Below, piece after piece: positions 1 through 11,031 of a DNA stretch of 64,000 nucleotides; position 1 is the first letter of the stretch; each line of letters starts with the position of its first letter. The notes beneath the pieces are model-generated. The model was not told the origin of the DNA, made no database searches, and saw nothing but the letters and a program-made list of their open reading frames with translations. This DNA is from Jaapia argillacea MUCL 33604 (taxonomy: Eukaryota; Basidiomycota; Agaricomycetes; Jaapiales; Jaapiaceae). The stretch is from assembly GCA_000697665.1 (NCBI GenBank), contig KL197727.1:124001-188000 (forward strand), written 5' to 3'. A program made the position numbers and the translations under genes.

Positions 1-929
1 GACGAACAAATCGCAACAGCTAGTAGTGTCAATTAGCAAACCAGGACGCATATAGCCTGAAATTCGTGAACAACTCACATTGGACATGTTATCTCATCTT
101 CAAATCCCTGCAAGACTTGGCGGACGTCTTCAGTGGCCTTTCCTTTCTCCTTCGCATCAGTTTGGTTGATCTTGGCTGGTGTAGATACCGTTCGCAGTCT
201 CTTGTGTTGGGGTGTTGGTGGCAATGGCGTCGGGTCAGGAGTTGGTCCTGCATCCCTAGGTAAGAACACACCACAAAGGAGAATGTAGCAATACTTACGT
301 GGGTGCTTCCGAGTCGGCTGCGCGGTAGTCACAGAGGTTGGGGACAGAGGCGTTGGTGCTGGTACGATATTAACACAGGGAAAATCGACGAGCATGAGCT
401 TACCTGAGAAAAAACGCGAGAGGGCGACGGGACGCGAAGAAGAAGGTTTGCGAGCTGCAGCTAAATGAGAGGACGTAAGAATTGATAGTTGAACTGGGCT
501 TTGCAGAATATCACTACCTGGAGGGTCTGTTGGACGGGAAGTCGATGCCTTCGGGTTCGAACTGCTCGGAACGTCTGGTAAACCTGTTTATCAAACCTCA
601 AGCAGAGAAGTTGAACAATCAAAGTGACACTGACTGGCGGTAGTAGTGGAAGTTGAGGCAGCCTGCCTCTCCAAAGCATCGACCTCCGCAAGAAAGTTGG
701 TATCGATATCATCATCGAAGGAATAGTTAGACGAAGAATCGGCACCCGCGCTGGCGGCTCTGACAGGTGGGATTGTAGGTACTACCTCTCCAGCAACACT
801 GACATCCTGGGTTGGAAGTGCTGTTTGGGCCTGTGGTTCACCATTCAATGCGGGGATAGTGCTCCAATCAACGTCCTCAAAAACATCGGATAGATTATCG
901 AATTCGTCGCCAGTGGGGGAGTCAGGCAT
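1..929 (-). CDS. RING-finger protein, partial (runs off left edge)
   Basis: Five exons join in one frame on the minus strand: 929-635, 583-404, 358-299, 247-79 and 19-1, giving 241 codons before the window ends. The N-terminal two thirds is acidic then Ser/Thr/Pro-rich and looks disordered. The last codons read EDEITCPICCDLFV, the start of a C3HC4 RING (Cys-x2-Cys). That codon run only appears after joining the 59-nt intron 78-20, which has a TGCTAATTGAC branch site. A RING suggests an E3 ubiquitin ligase, but the rest of the domain lies outside. I chose the ATG at 929 because the longer open frame upstream begins without ATG. The fourth exon needs the acceptor at 248, because the nearer AG would shift the frame. 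Substrate and pathway are unknown. Confidence 0.6.
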
Positions 930-1658
930 AACAAGTGGTAATTTTCGTACTCCAGGTCCTTTGTCGCCCACAGGTGGTGCTCAAGGATAGAATGAATGGC
1001 CAAGGTCGATCACAAACAAGCCGCGCTGGTGGGAAGAGAGTTGAACGGTGTCACGTTGGGACTGTGACTGCGACGCGTCAAGATCACGCGTTTTCCTGAC
1101 CCGCCATCACCAACCGCCTCAGAAAATCCCAAGTCCGTTGGAAAACCTCTGAGTTGAGCTCGACGTCTTTAGAAAACCTGTCGCCAAGGCCGCTCTATCC
1201 CCGCGTACAAAACTGACGATCTTGCGTATTCATGGCCCACACATCGCTCATTCTATACCAAAATAGCACCATACCCGTTCTCTGACTTTCGTCTATTTTC
1301 GCTTCCTGCCAACAGCAGCTATTTCGTTCTCGAGATGATGAGACAACCTCGGTATTTTTGGTGCTCTAACTTTGGGGTGGGAGCATCTCGAAGCACAACT
1401 TACTCGGAGCCGGACGCAACGTAGCGTTTCGGGTTGCATGCGAACTGCATGCTTCCAGACATGTTGATTAGACCAGGTAACTGCAGGGGGCTTTGAGGGA
1501 CCAGCACAACATTTATGGACATATATACAGCTAGGGAAACAAGGTATGTACGATATCGAGAGCGAACAACACAAGATGCTAAGACTACAGCAATTAATAG
1601 GATAACGCGTAGACTGAGCAAACCAAACACCAGAGACCCATAAATAAAGATGAATAAA
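930..1658. other. Intergenic stretch, no gene seen
   Basis: About 730 bp lie between the start of the RING gene (minus) and the 3' end of the next minus-strand gene. It should hold the RING promoter and the neighbour's 3' UTR. The open frames here are short, lack good ATG starts and join nothing. I see no repeat or RNA gene. Confidence 0.5.
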
Positions 1659-2569
1659 TCAAACGGACACCGCAGGAGCAGACGCAGCCACGGGTTGGCT
1701 CTGGTTGGTACGATGGCCGAATGATGAACCTCGTTTTCGGGGACCTTCGGATGGTTGTCCCTGACCTTCTTCTGCGAGCTCGCTCTCTCGTATGGGCTCC
1801 TTCGTACCGGAGGATAGTAAGGATCCAATAGCCATGGCTCCTCGAGATCTCGGCGAGCGCTCTGCCGAATCACTGCGGGCCGAGGAGTAAGGCGAGAGTG
1901 GTAATTCATGCGACGAGTGCTCGGGGAGGTCGCGTTCGTAAGGAGAACGTGGTGAGCGTGATGTGCGCGATCTTTTTCGAGAAGGTCCGGCCGACGGCTG
2001 GGTATCTCGGAGTGGTGGAAGGGAGGAGTTAGAGGAATGTCGATGGGGGGCGGAGTATGATTCGCCATTCATTCGTGGTGACATGTGATCATGCAGTGGT
2101 GGTGAAGCCAATGCGCCAGGTGGTGGGTAATGGTAGGCATCGGCAGCGTATTGTTGAGGTGGCGAAGAACGATAGGATTCCAGCATAGTCCGTTGCAGAT
2201 TAGTGACAGCAGCCAGACGCTAATGACAGAGAATTTTCGGAAGGGGTTCTTGAGTATCGGCATAGCTAGAGACGGGTTGTCAAATCACCTGGTCCTCAGC
2301 GGTCTTGGCAGTGAGAATTGCCAGTAACATGTCACGGTCTCCGTCTCCCCGAGCGCTGTAGGCGCCAAGTATTTCGCGCAAGCTGGGTGGAGGAGTCTGT
2401 ATAGAATGTTTATGAGCTCTCGCTCTGACGAATAAAAAACTTCCCCTACCTGCTCAAGTACGCGCCAACTCGCGGTCAGGAGACTTCTGGCCTCGGTAGC
2501 AGGGTGGGGGTATGGTTGCATTGGCGGGTTATCCTGAAAAGCATATGTGGGGGATGCGAGGGGGCTCAT
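1659..2569 (-). CDS. Hypothetical disordered protein, 262 aa
   Basis: Three exons (2569-2450, 2396-2289, 2219-1659) give 262 aa in one frame, with introns of 53 and 69 nt. The N-terminal 85 residues hold the only ordered-looking part, with motifs LREILGAYSARGDGDRD and LLAILTAKTAEDQRLA that read as amphipathic helices. From about residue 90 the chain is low-complexity, rich in Ser, Pro, Arg and Tyr. It carries an RKRSRTSRSPRSP stretch that could be a nuclear localisation signal. I do not recognise the family. A nuclear regulator is possible, but that is inference from composition only. The ATG at 2569 is the first in frame after the last upstream ambiguity. An extra 5' exon cannot be excluded because the frame stays open for another 90 nt. 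Confidence 0.6.
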
Positions 2570-3550
2570 ATTTGTGGGGGGGCCGAGAGGAGCAAAGGGG
2601 GCGGGGGCGAGTCTGATTGCGCGATGGCTTGGCCATGGCAGGGCTTTTTGAGCAAAAGCCAAGTAAGAATCTATGTTTGTATCAACGCTAGCGAGTTCAA
2701 ATATAGAATGCCAAGACTTTCCTTGGTGCCCGACAGCAACAAATCCGGCATAACCAACGGAAATAACATGTCCCTTGCCCTCCGTTCGCTCTTGTCAAAC
2801 TCCTTTATGTCCCCACAATTCCCCCTCTTCATTCATCACCCGCCATCCTTGTCCAGAGCCGCCAATGCCTACCGCAGCGAGCAGCGAGGTGAACACAACT
2901 TACGTGACTGACTCCCGTGGTAATTTGTTAGTCTATTGACTGCGTCGCCAATATTTATAGATAAAGCTTCCACCCAAGCCATCTGATAACTGAGAGACGA
3001 CCGGATTCACAGACAAAAACAGCTCCTCGACAGAAATATAGTTGGCATCACATGCACTCCTTGTCAGATAAATACGAAGACGTTTCGCCGGGTCTTTACC
3101 AATTTCAATCCGCTTCTGCTGTAATCTGATTATTTTCAACCAAGGCCAAGAGTCTTGGAGCGACTACTCGGGTTCCTCGTCTATTTTTACGAGACGCGCG
3201 TTGGCAACTCAGACTGCTTGTGGAAACGGAGCGCTCAGGGGATCCTCTGACAACCTGCTATTTTCTGCCTGGCGCAAAAAACGTGCGAGTCATCTCTGGG
3301 TGCAGTTGCCCTGCGCAGAGGGTGTACGTACCGATTCCGAGACCTTTTGATATTGAAAAGTTGTGTCATTCCACGCTGTGTTGGAGGAGTACATACGCGC
3401 TGACGCTGTGTGCATGCGAGTGTGCAGCAACTACCGAGCTTTTTCACCGAGGCGGTTCATTCATAAGTCTGCTAAACAGAGTGAGTCCTTTTGAACCGAA
3501 CCACTGCTTCGCAACTATCTCACTGCGGATAAGGTGCAACAATCATCGTA
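2570..3550. other. Divergent intergenic region, no gene seen
   Basis: About 980 bp separate two divergent genes, so it probably holds both promoters. Open frames on the plus strand near 3220-3597 and on the minus strand near 2933-3139 have no recognisable protein features and no splice partners. Confidence 0.5.
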
Positions 3551-4871
3551 ATGCAAACTCAGGACCCTTCAACTTCGTCCAATCCTGCCCAAGCTGACCC
3601 TCCGAAACCGCCATCTATTCTCTACTCGTGGAGAACAAATGCGCTTTCACCAGTGGCAGGGGCACCTACGCGGCTGGCGTACGTCCGCGATGTACAGAGG
3701 GCCAACTTCGAAGTCGAGCTTCTTTTGACCAGTGGTCATGCACTTCTCGGATTCGACATTGAATGGAAACCAAACTATGTGAAAGGAGAGCAAGAAAACC
3801 CAGTTGCTCTAATTCAGCTTGCCGCAATCGACACGATCCTCTTGATCCAAGTTTCAGCAATGGCCTGTAATATTGATGTCTTCGATTGCCCGACTTTACA
3901 ACTGACACCTCTTGCGTATCTTTAGCCTTTCCAGACAGGCTACGGGAACTCCTCGGAAGGCCAGACATCGTCAAGGCCGGAGTAGGAATCCGATGTCTGT
4001 CCTGTTTCGCTTGGTCAGATTTGCTGCTGACCTTGAGATGCAGATGATTGTAAGAAGCTCTACCTCAATCACGCAGTCCACACTCGCGGCTGTGTTGATT
4101 TATCCCTGTTGGCAAGATCAGTGGATAACGCTCGTTGGAAGGGCAAATACAGCGAACCAATCGGTCTTGCAAGGCTCGTCGAAACCTACGAACAGCGGGC
4201 GCTACCGAAAGGAAAAGTTCAGCGAAGTAATTGGGAGCGGTTGCTGAATGATCAGCAACAAGATTGTACGCTTTTCCTTGCTTGATTCACAGCATATATC
4301 CATCAATTTCATCTTAGACGCTGCCAATGATGCACACTCTGCGCTTGCAGTCCTCATCAAACTCATGACCATGAGCCAATACATGGAGTCCGTTCCCAAG
4401 TCCGTCTATTATAGTTTTGACGTGATTGAGGGAACCCCTTGCCACCCAGACGGTGTGGAATGGCACGCAGAGAACCCAGAGTACGATCCGGGCCCACCAC
4501 CTCCACCCAAGGAGCCCAAAGACAACAAGAAGAAGGACGGTGAAGGAAAGAGGAAGGGCAAAGGGAAGGACGGCGAGCAAACCTCGAAGGATGGAAAGAC
4601 ACCACAGAGTCAACCTCCAAACCGAAATCGACCACGATATAAACACCAAGGCCAAATGGCGACAATGACATCGATCTCCTATGGTATGTCACATATCGGG
4701 ATAAATGGTCGTTCTGGTTTTGTAACCACTGAAGGACCTGCACATCCCTCGCCTGGCTATCCTTACATCAACGACTTCTCATCGGGCGAGCCACAAGCTC
4801 CAAGGCGACCACGTCGTCCTATGCGACGACCGAAGCCGTCCGAAGCGGTGACTTCTACCTCAGCCTCTTGA
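3551..4871 (+). CDS. 3'-5' exonuclease, DEDDy type (WRN-like fold)
   Basis: Four exons (3551-3866, 3926-3994, 4044-4265, 4318-4871) give 386 aa. The DnaQ-like core spans roughly residues 25-215. Exo I is LLGFDIEWKP (D-x-E). The middle segment has KKLYLNHAVHTRGCVDLSLL. Exo III is DYAANDAHSAL, in which Tyr-x3-Asp marks the DEDDy subgroup. This is the metal-dependent hydrolase fold of the Werner syndrome exonuclease and RNase D, which removes nucleotides from 3' ends. The tail from about residue 245 is a Lys/Gly/Pro-rich low-complexity region and has no helicase. All four acidic/tyrosine positions fall on joined exons, which supports the splice model. DNA versus RNA substrate cannot be told from sequence. 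Confidence 0.85.
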
Positions 4872-5057
4872 GTTGTCCTATGACCGTCTTTCTTTCACAA
4901 TCTACCTTCTGTATGTTACCCGCGGCTGTCTATTAATTCTGTAGTGACCTTACAACGTGAAATTTGGCGTCGGCTTGTCTTGACAAAAAATCACCGAGGT
5001 GAGGATTGAATATCATTTCTATTCGGAATCTACCCCTATACTTCTCGAGTCGAGTTG

Positions 5058-7452
5058 TTAAGTGCAAGCCCCGTCGTTCACCCAGACACCCGCAGTACCT
5101 GTGTCTCGCAGTTAGGATAATGGGAATCACCCGTAGTGAATTCTATGGACTTACCGCCAGGAGTGTCGTCCTCGGTCCAGTACTGAGCAGTCCAGAGGTC
5201 ACCACTGATTACCAGATCGTGATCAGAAACTCGTGTCTTGGATCGGGGCGAAGACTCACTTGTAAACGACCGTCTCGCCGCCAGTATATGCGACACTACT
5301 GGACCAGGTTGCTACCCCCGAACAAGAACCAGTAGAGGTGGTAGAGGCAGATGGAGCGCTACTTGTGCTAGTCGTGGTGCCTGTAGTACTCGTACTCGAC
5401 GTAGTGGTGGTCGTCTTCGATGTGGTGGTGGTGGTGGTGGTGGTGGACGTAGAGTAACTACTGGTCGAAGTGCTTAATGCGGAGCCACCGGAGCATGCGC
5501 TAACTAAATGATTCGTTCCCGACAGAGTTAATGCGAATGAGAATGGTAATCGAGATACATACTAGGGCTCCAATCGCCGTTCTCATTATTCGTCGGTGTA
5601 TTGTCTGACCACCACTTCGCCTAAAGAGAGTTGACTTCCATGGGCAAAACCACCTGTGATGGAGTACACACCTGCCAAATATAACTGGAACTCCGTCAAT
5701 CACATTGTCACCACGGAAAACTGAGCTATCTATCACTCACCCATCATACGAGACCTGCGATCCCCCTGTGTAATCATCGCCAGCGACAAAGGCTGGGGCC
5801 GAACATGCGGGATACGTGAACCCAGTACCGCCAGCGGCAACAAGGGTAGTCTTAATTGCGAGGTCGTATCGACCATTCGCTACCAATTCGGGGTTATTTT
5901 TTGGAAGGAGAGGCAGCAGAAGGACGAATAAAGGTCACCATAGGCTTGGGATGCATCCCACAACATGACACCTCCAAATGAGGGGAAACTCTGTCGCATC
6001 TTCACCGCGTAAGTTCCGAGAGTACTGGCAGAAACGTATCCTGTTCCTGCGGCGGTAGTAGAGGCGGGAGCCCCGATGTAAATTTTGACGTTCGGGTTAG
6101 GGCTCACGTATTTCGCCCAATAATCCCTATTGGGCGAGGTTAGCGGGCGCGTGGTGAAGTCGAGGGAAGGATTACCATATTCCAAAATCCCAATCCTGTG
6201 CGATATTAGTGATGTCAGGATCAGTGATGTGAAGGGGATGGATGACCAACCGATATGGTTGCATAGTTTTGTAAGCCGCAAACGTTGTTGTCTGAATGGC
6301 CATGAGCAGCTGGAGAAGGACTACGGAGATAACTTACAAAATTGAACATATACAGCGTCGAAATCTGCTGCATTAAGCACAGCTCCCAAGGATTCGTCGG
6401 GATAAGGACACTGCGGCGCCGCCGTGACGTAGTACCTATGGAACGAGGGCCATTAGCTCACAGGATGAAAATAATAATACATAGAGTTCTAACGGTTTAC
6501 TGGCTCCACTGGCATACGATCTGATTTGGGTCACGAAAGCTGCATAACCTGTTGATTCACTAAGTTCAGCGCATATAGCCGGTCCAAAAGCCGAAATCAT
6601 GATGACCAGTAGAGGAGCCTCCTTCAATATCAAGGTCCACGCTGAGAAACCACATTGAGCAGACAATCAATAGTATATGGTAACAAACGCACCCATCCAA
6701 AACAGCGCTCCCAAAAGGGCGAGTAGAGCTGGTCCCTCCCAAAAACAGATTCCAAATTGTTTCGGCGAAGGTTTGAGCTTGAGTATCGTTGGCGAAACCG
6801 ACAGATCCCGTCGCCCCACCTAAACTGATGGTGACGATTTTTCCTTGGGATTGACAATATTCAATATCAGATGCCAAAGCAGCACAGTTGAGGAGAGCCG
6901 TTCCAGGAAAAGTTGCATTATCCACAGTGTTGCAGGTCTATTCACTCTTGAGCAAAGAAGAGAGAGAAGGAGAGAAGAACGGACATTTGCAAGATTGATT
7001 TCTGGGAGACCCCCAGTCCCGAAGAAGACGTCAAGAAAGGCGATTGGTATCGCATCTATCGCATCGTCCTAACAACATTTGTATCAGTTCGACCGAGGGC
7101 GCCTTGATATACGGTGGACCACGATGAGCATATACATACCTGACAATAATATGCTAGGGTCTTCTGGTAGCCGGCGGTGTCAGAAGCGTTGGCAGCTCCA
7201 AGGGAGTTCTGTCCCCAGTACCTGTCGTCTATGCGTTGAGAGTAATATTCCACATTAACGTGGTGTATTGTGCTCACACAGCCACCTACAAGGCGAAGAA
7301 CAGACCCATTATCTATTGAGCGGACGTCATGGCGTTCGGTTACTCACATTATCGTAGACAGTGTTGGAGAAGGCAGATACTACGAAAGGGAAAATAGAGA
7401 TGGCCAATAAAACCGCACCTACTAATTCCTTGGTAAACGAAGAGGTGTGCAT
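5058..7452 (-). CDS. Secreted GH18 chitinase with two CBM5/12 modules
   Basis: Seventeen exons give 503 aa: 7452-7348, 7285-7278, 7221-7140, 7068-6985, 6937-6693, 6641-6607, 6548-6494, 6435-6338, 6291-6251, 6195-6176, 6126-5939, 5879-5741, 5690-5672, 5620-5563, 5503-5260, 5204-5155, 5098-5058. The N-terminus is a signal peptide (Lys then a hydrophobic run ending FVVSA). The catalytic barrel follows: [16 protein letters not shown] and the active-site [11 protein letters not shown] (DxxDxDxE, Glu as proton donor), then [11 protein letters not shown] and [12 protein letters not shown]. This is the class III endochitinase layout. After it come a CBM5/12 ([13 protein letters not shown]), a Thr/Ser linker of about 45 residues and a second CBM5/12 ([16 protein letters not shown]). 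It should hydrolyse chitin outside the cell or in the wall. Three exons are only 8, 19 and 20 nt long. Confidence 0.93.
5423..5443. repeat. TGG trinucleotide microsatellite in chitinase linker
   Basis: Seven TGG units on the plus strand, read as ACC (Thr) codons on the coding strand, sit inside the Thr/Ser-rich linker between the two chitin-binding modules. Unit changes would keep the frame and alter linker length. Confidence 0.85.
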
Positions 7453-7953
7453 CCTGAGAGACTGAGAGGGGGCGGGTCTCTTGTGATTCCAATGGGATAC
7501 GTGGTGCTATAAAAGAGCCCATGTCTCCGGATAACGCAAGGGAAAACACGCGGTGCAGAGTGGTTCTGGCAACAGAGACAGGACGGCTGAAATATCCTGT
7601 CCGACACTGGTCCGTTCGGAAGTTTTCCTGGTAAGAAAAGTCGGTCAAATCTGTGGACCTCAAGGGTACAAGCAGGGGCGGAAGTCCAATTTAGGGAACG
7701 GCCCTGCTGGAGGTTCGTAGCCACGCTGCACACAGCGTGGCACGTCCTGGTGATAGGACAAAGCTGGTAGCGGGTGGAAGCATGGCGCATACGGTCCTCT
7801 CACGACCAAGTATTTCTGGATCATTCTTCCTCAAGTTCGCCGATAATAGACGTCCAAGACCAAGATTCTAGAAGGAAATGGATATGTATATGTAGTTGTA
7901 AGAGAATATACACAGTAGCGAACGAGACCTATCTCATTACAACACGAAGGGGC
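7453..7953. other. Chitinase promoter and CK2 alpha 3' flank
   Basis: About 500 bp between two minus-strand genes. It should hold the chitinase promoter and the kinase 3' UTR. I see no further gene. The open frames here overlap each other and lack coding character. Confidence 0.5.
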
Positions 7954-9370
7954 TTAGGCTGATGACGCTCCGGAATCACTTTCACCGTCGGTCACGGCAG
8001 CTGCGTTTCGGACAGGAGCTGAAGAGACGGGTACTTAGATAATAGGCAAGGAAACACAAGAGTAATCCTCAGCACTCACCAAAGTATGGATGCCCCTGAG
8101 CTTCTCGTGCTGTGAGGCGTTCTTGGTGATCGTATCGCAAGAGCTTGTCCAAAAAGTCGATGGCTTCATTTGATATGTATCGCTGATTCTCCGAAGTGAT
8201 AAACCGTGACCAAGGCTTCTTCGGATATCTTATTGAACGAAACAAAATCGGTCAAATATGACTTCAGGGACGATCTATCAACACACCTTCCCAGAATTTC
8301 GTCATATTGAGCGTCAAGCTCGATGTCATACTTCTCTAGATACGCAAAGAACTCGTCCGTTCCGAGAACCTTTGTGATTTTTACTAATTGATCGTAGTTG
8401 TCGTGTCCGTGGAAGAATGGCTCTTTGCGGAATATCTTCGTGACAAAGTTGAACGAGACGATCATGTGACGTGTACACAGGACGTACCATGGATGCAAAC
8501 ATGCAACCGAAACTCCACATGTCTAAGCTATAGTCGTACTCCTGGAAGTCTACAAGTAGCTCAGGACCTTTGAAGTACCGTGATGCCACGCGGACGTTGT
8601 ATTCCGTTTTTGGATGGTAAAATTCAGCCAGACCCCAATCTATCAATCGTAACTAGAGAGTGGTGAGTCGCAAGGAAAAGGGTTCAGAAGTGTCGAGGTT
8701 CATTACTTTGCGATGTTCGTGATCGATCATGACATTATGAGGCTTTACGTCTCGATGCATTATTCCTTTAGAATGGCAAAAATCTAGCGCCTGACACAAG
8801 GTTAGATTTGAGAAGATGATTGCGTGGTGAGGAGAATATATACCTTGAGCAGCTCGAACATGTAGAATCTAACGTCGAAATCGGTAAATCGAGGGTAGAG
8901 GACCTTGAAGTCCACATTATGAACGTATTCTGTGATGAGACTTGGGATTTTGGATGAGGGATCGCGAACGACGTCCAAAAGTGCGACAATATTGGGACCG
9001 CCTGCAAGATTCTGCAAGATCTTGATCTCTCGCTTGATTTTCTTCTTCTTGACAGGTTTTAGCACCTTGATGATACATTTCTCGTCGTTGACGATGTGAA
9101 TCCCCTCGAATACCTGAAGCCGCACTTTAGACAACCCACAAAAGCAACGGATACAACGGACCTCGGAGTACTTCCCCCGCCCAACTTTGCGGACAATCTC
9201 GTAGTGGTCCTGTGACCCCCACTGAACCTGCAGATTGTCTGTATCACTCCTATAAGCCGGCGACTCCTCGAGTGACAGGGTGGAGCCGCACCATATTCAT
9301 GCCAGGATGGACCAAACCTGCTGTTCACATCGGCATATACACGCGCTATTGATCTTGTTGCCCGACCCAT
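7954..9370 (-). CDS. CKA1: Casein kinase 2 catalytic subunit alpha
   Basis: Eight exons (9370-9292, 9238-9162, 9113-8844, 8790-8707, 8652-8488, 8435-8287, 8228-8080, 8033-7954) give 350 aa, the usual size for CK2 alpha. Visible motifs are the glycine-loop variant [27 protein letters not shown] (Lys-rich segment that binds acidic substrates), the catalytic loop HRDVKPHN, and DWGLAEF, the CK2-specific replacement of DFG. The activation segment is [14 protein letters not shown]. It phosphorylates Ser/Thr in acidic contexts as part of the CK2 holoenzyme. The third exon boundary uses the unusual donor GTCCGT. The gene starts only 189 bp from the divergent SET gene, so the two may share a promoter. 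Confidence 0.97.
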
Positions 9371-9559
9371 AGCAGATGTTCGATTTTTAGAAGAAGATCA
9401 GGATGGTGTGCAGTAGCAGAGCAGGCAAGAAAACGCGTGTCAAACGAGAGCCTGCAACGGTCACAATAAACGTCTCCTGTGACGCCGACACAACGACCTC
9501 GGCGGTTCTCTTTGCCTTCCACCGTTGTAAGGTACAACATACATTGCAGCGTCCATTTC

Positions 9560-10147
9560 ATGCATCGTACCCCTTCACGAAGCCATGCTCCTCCTCATTG
9601 GCCTCCCGGGCTTATGTATATCCAATCTCAGTGCTATCATGCTTCAGTCCCTGCAAAGATCTGCGCTGTTATTCGGCCTGGAATTGCTTCAGGGACTCTG
9701 AATTCCAATTCTCGGGCCCCAGTGATCATACGACCCGTGACGGCCGCCTCCCACCCAGCACACGGGCAATTCGGCTTATTTGCTTCTAAGAAAATCCCCC
9801 CCAGGACTCATATCATCGATTACATTGGGGAGGTCCACGCTGATGAAAGGACAGACTCGGACTACGACCTATCGCTGTATCGTTCAAATGATGGACAAGT
9901 TAACGTGGGTGTGGATGCTCGGACGATGGGAAATGAGGCGAGATTTGTGAATGATTATCGAGGCATCCGTGCGAAGCCCAATGCAGAGTTCTTGGAGAAA
10001 AGATCAGCATCGGGGGAGTTGCACATGAGTGTATGGAGCGGGAACGAAGGGATCAAGAAGGGAGAAGAGATTGTTGTTTCGTACGGGAAGGGATGGTGGC
10101 GAGCAAGATCTTGCGGCCAAGCTAGTGGAGCTGATTCGCAAGGCTGA
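9560..10147 (+). CDS. Small SET-domain protein (putative methyltransferase)
   Basis: A single uninterrupted frame of 195 codons. The SET core runs from about residue 65: GQFGLFASKKIPPRTHIIDY, YDLSLYR, then NEARFVNDYRG...KPNAEF in place of the usual NHSCxPN, and GEEIVVSYGKGWW near the end. SET proteins transfer methyl groups from S-adenosylmethionine to lysines. This compact type without pre-SET or post-SET domains is a stand-alone enzyme whose substrate I cannot predict. The frame is open further upstream but without ATG, so the ATG at 9560 is the likely start. A second Met, 18 codons in, is also possible. Divergent from CK2 alpha. Confidence 0.8.
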   Translation: MHRTPSRSHAPPHWPPGLMYIQSQCYHASVPAKICAVIRPGIASGTLNSNSRAPVIIRPVTAASHPAHGQFGLFASKKIPPRTHIIDYIGEVHADERTDSDYDLSLYRSNDGQVNVGVDARTMGNEARFVNDYRGIRAKPNAEFLEKRSASGELHMSVWSGNEGIKKGEEIVVSYGKGWWRARSCGQASGADSQG

Positions 10148-11031
10148 CTTGCGTAATCTGAGAAGAGAGACCCTCCAGGTGAGTATACACCCATCGTGCC
10201 TTGCTCTACTTTACTCCGTTATTAACGGCACAGACTCAGCGATCCTGACAGGGTTGCCCTCGACGTGCCTGCCTTACTTCAGGGAACCCAGACGGGATGA
10301 GGTGACACTTGTGTGAGACGCCCGCCGACAGCCCACATAGACCACGTCAATGACGAGGCCTGGCTCCTTCTGTGTTCTCTCCACATCGATCAAATGCAAT
10401 TCCTGAATCTTGGCCTCCAGTCTTTGGAATTCTGAGAAAGAGAAGTGAAGAATATCACGGTATCGCCCACGTAACATGCCATTCACGCCCCGCTGTCAGC
10501 AAATGTTGACTTGATGCACTCTATTCCAGGCTTGGGGGAAATCGCCAAGGCGGATTGGGTGAGGAATCACGGCTTTACTTATCAGATGTTGAGGGGGAAT
10601 CCTAACAGGCCGTTCTCGTGATGGTGTTTCAAAAAGGGTGTGAGGGTCGAGCGGCGATTCGGCTGTATGTTGACGAGACTAGAAGACTATGAGGAGAAAG
10701 GAATATCACACAGCTGAAGATCTACGGGGAACCTTGTGAGATCTGTATCTGTCACGGACGGATCGAACAACTTGGAGCATGCTAGCCATCCTAGCGATTG
10801 TCGGCGTCGGCGAGAACAGCAGCCCTGCAAGTCGGAAGGACACTTCCTTCATTTTCGAGAAAGTGCTTCGGATACCGAGGAGCAGCCACCCGGAACAAAC
10901 ACGTGTCAACTTCATTCCAATGCCAAAATTCTAACCAAGTCCCACAGCGCGAAATTTCCGTCGTTCGCGAGCATTGCAAACTTTTCTCCTGACCCGAGAC
11001 TTCTGGTATTTCTCGTTAGACTGCTTTGGCT
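10148..11031. other. Intergenic, with one weak minus-strand frame
   Basis: About 880 bp between SET and Mdj1. The only item that looks at all coding is a minus-strand frame 10477-10274 (67 codons, Met start), listed separately. The rest shows nothing. Confidence 0.4.
10274..10477 (-). CDS. Possible small gene or gene fragment, 67 aa
   Basis: A Met-initiated minus-strand frame with amphipathic composition (FSEFQRLEAKIQELHLIDVE) followed by a short hydrophobic strand (LVIDVVYVGC). It reads more like protein than its surroundings, but I recognise no family and see no clear partner exon. It may be a relic of a larger gene, or chance. Confidence 0.25.
   Translation of the reverse strand: MLRGRYRDILHFSFSEFQRLEAKIQELHLIDVERTQKEPGLVIDVVYVGCRRASHTSVTSSRLGSLK

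Noticed and set aside
6982-6984. Alternative chitinase donor at C|GTTCTT three to four bases further on
   Set aside because: It breaks the frame before [13 protein letters not shown], whereas GTCCGT keeps it.
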